Below, piece after piece: positions 54,903-64,000 of a stretch of 64,000 nt of DNA. Position 1 is the stretch's first letter, and every line of letters starts with the position of its first letter. The stretch covers positions 45,694,881 to 45,758,880 of the forward strand of contig NC_060252.1 of assembly GCF_921293095.1 (NCBI RefSeq). The letters run 5' to 3'. Both the position numbers and the translations under genes were made by a program. This DNA is from Ischnura elegans (Eukaryota > Arthropoda > Insecta > Odonata > Coenagrionidae). The notes under the pieces are model-generated. The model was not told the DNA's origin, made no database searches, and saw only the letters and a list, made by a program, of their open reading frames with translations.

Positions 54903-57900
54903 GTGGTTCTGGTATGTCAGCAAGAACCTGTGAGACTGGTGTTTGTGAGTGATGTGATATAGTACTTAAAACTTTATGATAGTATGATTTGACTTTGATA
55001 TCATGCTGCTAATAAGAGAAGTTATCCCAAAGCTGATGGACGGATGGAGCTGTACGTGAATGTCTGTTGATATGAGGGCTTGCGATGCTTAAGAGAAACA
55101 ATTCTCGCTTGCAATCATGCAAGCAAACAAATGGACAGAAACACATGAACATATTCGCTATAAATAAAGTCATATTCAACATCGTAAGTTTGTCATGCAA
55201 GTACTTATCTCTATGAATATAGCCAAGATGATCAATCATAATTATCAATAATCAAGGCCTAGTAATAATACTAGAGTATTTTTTTAAATCTCCCATGTTT
55301 ATAATTTCCTTCACTTTGTCAGAATACCTTCCCAAATTATCTGCTGCAAAATACTTTCACAAAAGACCACTGACAAAACTACTTGTTCAAAGAAGAAATT
55401 TGCCTAATCTTTTTCAAAATACATAGTTGGGGATTCCTTTTAACTCAATAGCTATATGAAATTATTAGTTTAGAAATAAATGTGAAAATTGGGTGTTGGC
55501 TATAAACATAGGATTAATCATTGGGACTATAAGTATGGCCACAGCATACTAATATACTCTTTCCAAGTTAAGCCCTCTACCAGCTGCTTTACAAGTGCAT
55601 TTATTCATGACTAAATATAGAACAACTGACAATATTGATTTATCAAAATACAAGATCAATGGAAGAAGAGAAATAATTAGCCACTGACTATTGTGACCTT
55701 ATATATAAGAAATCTTAAAAGAGAACAAATACCTTCAATTTCAACAGGCATAGGATTACACATCCCATATATCCTCTATACTCATGGGATTTGACTTTTT
55801 GTCTCAGTTCATTTCGACTAAAGAGCTAGGTATTGTTCAAGTAATGTCACCCGAGCCTTTCGAAGCAAAATATTAGGTCAAATATCACACTATTTAAAAG
55901 ACAATGTTTACTAATATTTAGAAGTTACAACCTGCTTGGGCATAAGGCCGATTAGGATAATTCAACATGAGGACAGTATTTTAAAAAACTTTGTATGCCC
56001 AATCACATTAGTTACCCAATACGAGGCACAATATGATGTATACAACTTGATGGATGCCAAGAGGAACCTTATCCAGATAAAAATATCATTGCCTGTAAAA
56101 TTAAACTGCAACACCTCAACATTTCTTCTCTTCAGGTAATCTGAAAGATAAAAGTATGAACTATTATAAATAATATACTGATATAAAAAGGGTGGAACTT
56201 GATATTAATGATGATATTTGATAACTTGATATTATGAATTCCCAGTAAACGATAATGAGTAATCTCGAATACAAAAAACAACTAACATGAATAGCATAAT
56301 AGGCCATCGATGAAATTTTCAACCATTTAACAGCCATTTTTACATGCACTGATTGTGAGGGTAGATAATTTATATTGATCAAATTCTAAACATTGATTAT
56401 TAAATTAACAAAAAAAACATTTAAGACAATTATCAGAGTAGAAATGTCCTGCACTACATGCAATGAAAATAGCTATTATCAAATTTTAATAGATACACAT
56501 TAAGCCCATGAAATAATTTATTTTCATGTTTATATTTTACAACTCTTTAAATTTTGTAAGCAAGTTGGTACTGAGTGACTATTGGCAATGCTAGCTGGAT
56601 TATGGTTAAGAGGAGGGCACTCAAGCCTGCGAACACAATAAGTTGTTTAAGTATTCGTTTTGCTTTAGGCGTATAAAATTTAAGAAATGCAATTTTTATT
56701 TTGTGCATGGGTTAAACTGTAAAGGTTATCACATTATGAAATTGTTAGCTCACCGGAGTAACTTTTCACGTACAAACAGGTGTAGGAAGGTATTTTGAAT
56801 GCAATCAAAATGGACTATCTCATATAACATTGACTTAAAACAATTCATATTTGGAACAAATCATCGATGTGGGACCTTTAATGCAGATGACAAGCAATGG
56901 ACACCCTGTATCGTGCCAATAGAAACTTCCTGCGTCTTAGGTACAGCATTGTATAAATTTGATTTGGAAATTTTTCAAGAAATTATTGCACTCCTATATA
57001 TTCACTTCTAATAATGCTGAACCAACAGAATACCCCACCATGAACAAGGCTAGGGAATCAAAGATCGATTTCAGAAAACAAGGCATACATTCTATCACAA
57101 TCAATCAAATACACATGGCAGTTGAAGTCATTGATAATAATAGGTTTGCAGGAGAACTAAAAAATTTGAGACAAGTAGTTGTCACTCGACTCGAGTGCTT
57201 GGGCTGCTATTACGAATGTTGATTCAAGTAGTTTCGGTTACAGAGATGTCAAGACCAGTAGGTTCAGAAATATGCTGACAGGAAGCGTTATTGCCAAACT
57301 CATGTAAGATTTGCAAGTAAAGTCAATAGATAATTCAATTACCTTGGCCTTGCAGTTTCAGCTGGCCTTAAATGTAGCAGTCAACTACTATAACAGTCGC
57401 CGTGGGTGCCAAATATGTTTTCATAGGCAGTGGCAACTGACCCTTTTCGAACCCACTGGTATAATTAAAGTACATAACTCGATTGGATCGCTCATACTTT
57501 CTTAAACAATACCTCTATCCCCTCCCCTATTTTATCTACTCAAACAAAGAGATAATACATGAAAATTAAATCTGGAGTCAGAAGAGTGGCATTGCTCTGA
57601 CGCTAGTCTCAAGAGCAAGGTGATGAGAACAGTGAACACATACTGAATAATCGGCAGTTACTCGAAAAAGAAGTTAATAAGGAAAGTGCCATAGGGCTAT
57701 TGAAAGTATCAAATCTTTCATGATTCATCATTATTATCACTGAGCAAATGCCTTTACTCTGGGCTCTTCATAAGAGATTGGATGCATAATTAAATAGCAC
57801 TTTCGACAAATTACTGGAGATAAATTCATTGAAATTTTCCCATTGGAACTGTTCAAGATACATTAATTTTCATTCATCTCCTAATGCCGATAGAATTATT

Positions 57901-58042
57901 ATCAACATACATCATCATCATCATCTTTTCACTCTCATATTAGGCCAAGTGTTAACAAGTGAAAAACCACTAGGGGCTAGGGAAAAAAAGACATTACTTC
58001 GGTTCAAGCATTATCATATTGCCTTGTCCAGAATAACCATAG
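54903..58042. other. Stretch with no recognisable gene
   Basis: AT-rich sequence between TXNL4A and the piggyBac element. I see no conserved protein, tRNA or paired terminal repeats. The small open frames (for example 56,799-57,011) look like chance. Confidence 0.45.
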
Positions 58043-60818
58043 TTAACCTTTACTGGGGAGCGCATCTCTAGATGCGCACCAAGGACATTCGTGAAATGGG
58101 TTGCGTGTCTGTGGACGAGATACATAAAAAGATTTTTCCTTCACTGGGCTGAGCCTCTAGAAATGCAGTTCTTTCTTGCCTGTGCTCCGCATGGGTCTGA
58201 CACCTTGCGTGATTTTAAAAAACTCTGTTCTCATAGCTGCAGGGGTAAAAACATGCTTTACTTGGGTGAAAGTTTTATGGTATTTTTGGGTCCAAAGAAC
58301 CGCTAGCGTTTCTTTTTATTGCACTTACCCCCTGTCACATTTCTTACAGAGAAGAGTTTAGTTTGAGCACGCATGTTTTTGTGGACAGACATGTTTCATT
58401 TAGCAGTGTTTTTTTTTCTTATTTTTGTCGTGCGCAAAGTGCGAAATTTTGAACATTTGAAATTTCTTTGAATATCGCTTGTTTTGTGAGTGGCAATTCA
58501 ATTACAATTTGCTACAGTGTTTTCGCACCTTTACAAGTTTCTACATTCAGTTTTCTTTCTGTTGTGCAGCTTTCAGACGTGTTTTATCCATTATTTGACA
58601 TTCCCATTGTGTACTTTCCTCCTCCGAAAATTTTCATCTTGCCTGTGCTCCCATTCTCGGTGTTTGTTTTTTGGCATCTTCATAGAATGTTTCATCAGTG
58701 TCTAGTTTATAATCGTTTTGGCATTTTCCTTAGTTAATCCTAAAATGGCTAAGAGACCACCTACTCTGCCTGAAGATATCATAAATGAAATGTTGAAGCT
58801 AAGTGAAGAAGAAGAGAGTACGAGTGAAAGCTGTGCAGAGGAAGAATATTCAAATGTGTAAGTGGGAACGACCGCTGGTACTAGTGGCACATTTACAACG
58901 TTTCCTCACAGAATCCAAGAACTGCATATATAGTGAAATAGACAGTGAAGTTGAAGAAGGTATTGAGGAAGGCCACAATCTTCCGTTACTTTCTAGTGTG
59001 TGGGTTGAAAGTGGACGTCCTAGGCCTAGGTTCCCGGCCAGATTTGACGCTGGTGTAAAAGGAAACTTGGTTGGCAAGGATGACACTCCAGAAATTTTTG
59101 AACATTTTATTGATGAAGAGATCCGTAATTATATAGTAGAGCAGACAAATTTGTACGCCCTGCAAATGATAAATGAGAAAATTCTTCATAAGAAAATGAA
59201 AAGGAGAAGCCGTGATAAGGACTGGGTTGATACCAATAGGGAAGAAATAAAGTTGTTTCTTGGAGTGTTGCTTTTGCAGGGAGTTATCCAGAAGCCCACA
59301 CTATCGAGTTATTATTCCCACAACTGGCTTTTAGCAACCCCCATCTTTTATGAGATAATGAGAGAGAAGAGATTTTTTTCTCCTTTTGAGATTTCTGCAT
59401 TTTGCAGATAACGAGTCATGTAGTGACGCGGAACGAGTTCCTCCCAAGCCGTACAACATCAAGCCTTTTTTTGACCATTGCATAAAAAATTTGCTGAAAG
59501 TTATATTCCAGAGGGAGAACTTTCGATTGATGAAAGTTTACTACTATGGAAAGGCCGTCTAGGGTGGAAGGTATACATTAAAAAAAGGTCAAATTTTGGG
59601 ATGGAATCCTATAAACTGTGTGGCGAAAAGTGAGTATGTATGGAATATGATGATGTACACTGGAAAGGACACAGAACTTGTGAAGGATGTAGGAGGAGTT
59701 GATGTGAGTAGTTTTATGAAACCATCACAGGTTGTTCTAACCCTTGCAGAGAAGCTACTGAACCAGGGGCATCTCTTAGGACTTGACAATTATTATAGTA
59801 GTCCCAGGCTCTTTGATTTTTTGAATTCGCTGGGAACTGACGCAGGAACCGTGAGAGTAAATAGGAAGGACTTGCCAAAAACGGTAATGAATAAAAATTG
59901 AAATCTGGTGAAAATGCTGCTGCTTTTAGGAATAAGTTGATGGCACTTAAGTGGAGAGAAAATATAGATATAAGTTGTATATGTATTGAGCAGTGTGCAA
60001 GATGCAAGTACAAACAATGTGCGAGACAGGAAAGGAAACTCAAAACAGAAACCTCTTGCTGTTATTGGTTACAATGAGTCAATGGGAGGAGTTGGTCTCT
60101 TGGATCAGCATGGTCAATTATAGTACAGTGAGGAAAAGAATGACGAAATATTATCAAAAGATATTCCGACATCTTGATTTTTGTATCTTCAACTCTAATA
60201 TAATATACAGGAAGAATGGAGGAAAAGAAACTCATCTCAAATTCAGATTAGATCTTATTCATAAGATGTTGCACAAGCACGGAGGAGCAACATCAAAGGC
60301 GTCTGGAAGCCGCTCAAAAATTGACCCCCCCTAACAGTTATCAGGAAGGCATTTCCCTCAACTAATTCCCCAACAGCAACAAAAAAGCACGCCCATAAGA
60401 GATGTGTGGTATGTTTGTCACACAAGCAGAGGAGGGAAACAACATGCAGCTGCAAGGACTGCAATGTACCTCTCTGTGCCGCACCGTGTTTCCAAATGTA
60501 CCACACGAAAATGGAGTATTGAGTGAAAAAGATAAATGTGTATATAGCATAAATAATACAACTTAACTCCAGAGTGAATGGTGTGTAAAACAATGAAAGT
60601 GATTTTTTTCCATAAAATATTGCATTAAAAAAAAGGAATTTGTTATAAACAAAAAAATTGTTTAATTTTTTTTGTCCTTTAAAATTTTTTTTTCAATATT
60701 TGAACTCGAAAGGCAAAAAGGTATTATTGTATAGAATTTCAACTATTTCTATCGAAATGTAAAAAACCCCCACCAGGTAGGTGACTGCTAAAAAAATGGT
60801 TCCCATTAAAGGGGTTAA
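58043..60818 (+). mobile_element. Nearly full-length piggyBac transposon, inactive
   Basis: A plain DNA transposon of about 2.8 kb flanked by TTAA (58,043-58,046 and 60,815-60,818). The inverted tips are CCTTTACTGGGGAGC at the left and, on the complement, CCCCTTTAATGGGAACC at the right. Just inside the left tip is a hairpin GCGCATCTCTAGATGCGC. The transposase gene fills the middle in the plus direction. Both ends and the gene order are preserved, but the frame is broken. Confidence 0.85.
58745..60522 (+). pseudogene. piggyBac transposase pseudogene
   Basis: It starts MAKRPPTLPEDIINEMLKLS with an acidic leader and continues through DTPEIFEHFIDEEIRNYIVE and LGVLLLQGVIQKPTLSSYYS (to 59,411), then in other frames the first catalytic block LSIDESLLLWKGRL (near 59,525), the second LGLDNYYSSPRLFDFL (near 59,780) and the RKRMTKYYQKIFRHL region. 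It ends with the cysteine-rich zinc domain CVVCLSHKQRRETTCSCKDC and CAAPCFQMYH (60,400-60,520). There are at least four frame changes or stops. In the third catalytic block GGVDLLDQ the Asp is Gly here (GGVGLLDQ, codon at 60,094), so it would be inactive even apart from the frame changes. The family's normal length is about 580-600 residues, which this span suits. Confidence 0.88.
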
Positions 60819-63800
60819 GGGGACTGGATAACATGCCAGAAAATGCCATTGCAGGACGCTACCGTTAAGATCGCTAGGGGGCCATTTATGCATGTAATGT
60901 GGAACTGTTTTCACTAAAAATCATGGGATATACGTAGCCTTGGTTTGTGCCTTTTTGCAGTTACGCATGTGAAACCAGTTGGGAGGAAAAAAATTGCCAA
61001 CTTCCCTAAAATATAGTCTTTTCTTCGTGAGAATTATTCCGCTCCAAATAGAGACAAAGAACTGATCAAATGTTTAAGTCAAAGCTGTTTCTTTAATACT
61101 CTCAAATATGTAAACCTGTAGTGCATGCATGCAACTATATTCACGTGATGTTCTTAAGCATTATGGATGTTTTGGCCTTTCTATGGCTAGATGTCTATCA
61201 CTGCTGGCGGGAAAGTAGCGCTGGTGTCTTCCAGAGAACGATCCCCCCAGCTCTACTTCCCCTCCCTTTGTGTTCAAACGTGCTACGAGAGCGAGAGATG
61301 AGGATACTTAAAAAAAGTACCGGTATTTTTGTGGTGAGTATTAAAATGCATACATCAGTACTCTCTCGATTGCACCAGCAAAAAAGTACCGGCTTTGCGA
61401 TATTTAAATTTACTATTTATACTGCCCATGAAGCAAAATGTTTAGTAAAAAATGTTATTTTAAGAAGGTCTATTGAAAAAAAGCAGAAGAAAATTGTAAT
61501 ATCCACTAATTAATATGTTAGTACGGTAGTTGGATTGAGATACCCTGTAAAATAGTAGGCACTAGGCTTTATGAATCAACAAATCGGCTGCAACGGCTTA
61601 TGCCAAGCAAGTATCAACTTTCTCAAGGGTTGCATTGATGAAACTGGGCAATGCAAACGGGAATGTGTATAAATATTTATTATTGATGCAGACGTGTGTA
61701 AGTCTAAAAAAGTTTTATAAAAAAACTCGCTCTATGCACATATTTATTATCATCAGACTTCAAATATAATTCGAAAATAAAAAAATGTATATTTCGATCT
61801 ATTTAACGTTGAAATTGGTGGTCCAGCTGAATTTTCCGATGGTGATTAATAATCGCAATAATTAGATTTGCCGTGACCACCGGATAATAAGAGAACTAAA
61901 AATGCATGCATTGCTTCCAGACCCCGTGTTTCCCAATTTTGTTTCTCTGAGAGTTGCTCATGAACACGTGCCATGTCAGGGTTAGTCGCTCTTGCCAACA
62001 TTTTCATGTTTCCGAGGCCGCTTAGGTATGTTCGTAGCAGCACCCGCGTACCGGGTATATCCATACAGCGATCAAATAAAATTTGACATGTAGGTCACAG
62101 TTCTGTTTAGTTTAGAAAAAAAAAATACATTGTACGGTTCAATAACATTGATTTTCTTGCCTTCTGTGGCTAAAAAAATCTTTTATACCTATAATGATAA
62201 CACTTGTCTGAAACTCATGGTTTTGTAGAAGTACCGTAAAATGATTCGAAAATAAGAAAGACTTAGGAAAGTTACCCTATAAATCATTGCCATGCATATT
62301 TTGAGTTAATTATTGAACGCATCACGATGTATCCTAACAGTGAATATTGAACATGCATTGTTCCATTGTTGTATAGAGCCATTTTACTTGTTTGCTAACC
62401 ACTATGTTCAGTATTAACCATCGGTCGTTGCCTATGAAAAACAATACGCAGAATTTTATACAGAAATCCTGGCACAATTCAGCTTTGAGGGGGGGAGGTG
62501 ACCGCATTTGAGTTTACCCATTATTGTCGATAATAATTCCTCTTTTGCACTTTCGAGGCAGTCATACAGTACATGCCCACAGCAAACTTAAGTCATATCT
62601 TAATTAATTTAATCGCATAGTGAAGAGAGACTTGTGAATAACTGTGGTGTACACATTTAATAAATTAAATTAAAATTATTATAATATTATAATTTATTAT
62701 TTTTTATCTTTCATTATTATAATATTTATGAGGGCGGGGAATAGAGGCAGGTTTTTGTTAAAAAATAAATGATACATAAAAAACAATTCATGTTAATATA
62801 ATTTTGGCACTTCTTTGCAGAGTAGTCATTTTAACGGTTCTATAAACATAGTGAGTCCGACTCACGAGGAAACTACCATTTATTGAACACCTTATGAAAT
62901 GATAAAGCAACGGCAATACTATACCTACCGGCCTTTATCAAATTAGCCTTTCAATCAGGATTTGACGAATAAGCATTTATTCATTCATTCATTTTTTTTT
63001 CGCAGGAAAAATAATGTATTCATACCTTGGGATAAAGTCAAAACACGTACCAATTTTGAACTGTTTTATAATTAGGCACTTGGCTGCAATTCTTGTAAAA
63101 TTATGTACTTTGTAAGTTATGTTTAATCATTTTTATTTTTAATTGATACTTCAAAGTGGGCATAGAATTTAACATTCATGCAGAAAAAAATCTACATCGT
63201 GTAGTCAAATCTTCATGAATACTGTTAATTATCTTATCTGGGAGAGACCCTTATGTTTTTCCACCTCAGTATCAAATGTGATTGGATTCTGGGAAGTAGA
63301 AAATGGAACAACTGACTCGTTACGAGAAGTGGAGATCGGAGAGTAACCAGCTAAAGAAAAGGAAAATATTACCCTCGAAAACCATAGTAAATGTGACATA
63401 CATTATTCCGAAGGGCCCAACGAAGGAGAGGAAAATTTGATCCCTCATTTCATCAGTTGCGGCATATGGGAGATTATCACTTATGCTAACAGTCTCTAAT
63501 ACATATGTCGTCACTCCTGTATTTTTTTATAATATAAAATGTCACTAACAATCTTGCAGAGTTCTACAACTACATATTACGTGGCAAAGTAAATAGGAGG
63601 GAAGAGAGAGTCAATTTATGCCGAAGGGGTCCTACGAAACTAGGTGCGCCATTGCATCAGTTGCCTTGAGAAGGATGATGTACATAACATTTTTTACAAA
63701 GAACTAATGAACAAGAGCCCAGAAGACTTTATAAAAAAAATTGTTTCCTACATAAGGAGTATATGAGGAAAAGAACTGGAATTCTCTGCAACATCCAAAA

Positions 63801-64000
63801 ATAAACGTCTGCATATGGAGGGAACACAACATTATGGACTCATTCGTGATATTCAAAAAGATGTAACATTGGCTAACCACGATTCGACGAGTGATTTCCA
63901 TTCATCAGTAAAAATAAAACAAAGGTCGTGTGAAAATTAAGAGAGGGAAACTGGAGGTCAAATGCTTAATGGGACTTGGCAGTCAGAAAGGTGAGAGATT
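60819..64000. other. Stretch with no recognisable gene
   Basis: AT-rich. Bases 61,205-61,400 are GC-richer (CTGCTGGCGGGAAAGTAGCG; two AAAAAAGTACCGG words) and may be a remnant of a hAT-like repeat, but I cannot pair its ends. Bases 62,655-62,735 are almost pure A and T. The 130-codon open frame at 61,121-61,513 runs through this repeat-like stretch and resembles no protein I know. Confidence 0.45.

Noticed and set aside
61121-61513. A 130-codon open frame near the right end.
   Set aside because: It crosses repeat-like sequence with duplicated AAAAAAGTACCGG words and has no domain pattern.
1-64000. CRISPR arrays, rRNA genes, bacterial operons or phage modules.
   Set aside because: No regularly spaced repeats, rRNA cores or operon-like runs of genes; all confident genes have spliceosomal introns.

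Overview
The window looks like nuclear DNA of an arthropod, most likely an insect. It is AT-rich and full of mobile-element remains. It carries four spliced, clearly conserved metazoan genes; one of them (Dsp1-type HMGB with a QWWY motif in its N-terminal exon) is typical of insects. I cannot fix the order or species from sequence alone. No prokaryotic operons, CRISPR arrays or rRNA genes are visible.

Layout. Bases 1-16,800 hold no recognisable host gene. They hold a nest of DNA transposons (2,740-5,583), a decayed LINE (about 5,860-8,860), a second copy of the outer transposon (12,313-13,868) and smaller MITEs. Bases 16,850-23,640 are the densest host region. SAP30 (minus strand, 3 exons) and Dsp1/HMGB (plus strand, 5 coding exons and a likely non-coding first exon) are divergent around a stretch with four CCAAT boxes. 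Dsp1 then ends tail-to-tail against AMDHD2. AMDHD2 (N-acetylglucosamine-6-phosphate deacetylase, minus strand, 8 coding exons) spans 23,648-44,652. Its first four coding exons are compact, but two introns of 7.5 and 8.6 kb have filled with LINEs, SINEs, a Penelope-like fossil, hAT and piggyBac-type MITEs, and a 2.7-kb transposon with long terminal inverted repeats that carries an unnamed gene. TXNL4A (Dim1/U5-15kD, plus strand, 3 exons, 48,549-54,729) follows, with a perfect four-unit heat-shock-element-like motif upstream and four more mobile insertions in its second intron. The last 9 kb hold a nearly complete but broken piggyBac transposon (58,043-60,818) and otherwise nothing I recognise.

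How the genes relate. SAP30 (Sin3/HDAC corepressor subunit) and Dsp1 (HMG-box chromatin protein and corepressor) are both chromatin factors and may share a divergent promoter region. AMDHD2 works in amino-sugar metabolism and TXNL4A in the spliceosome. Nothing in the sequence ties these two together beyond head-to-head orientation with about 4 kb between them.

The most unusual items are: (1) the 38,199-40,932 transposon with about 350-bp inverted ends, a possible TAA target duplication and an unnamed protein family; (2) a 288-bp inverted-repeat element with a tRNA-like module inside; (3) a perfect heat-shock-type motif 166 bp upstream of a core splicing gene; (4) a four-layer nest of transposons whose insertion order can be read directly.
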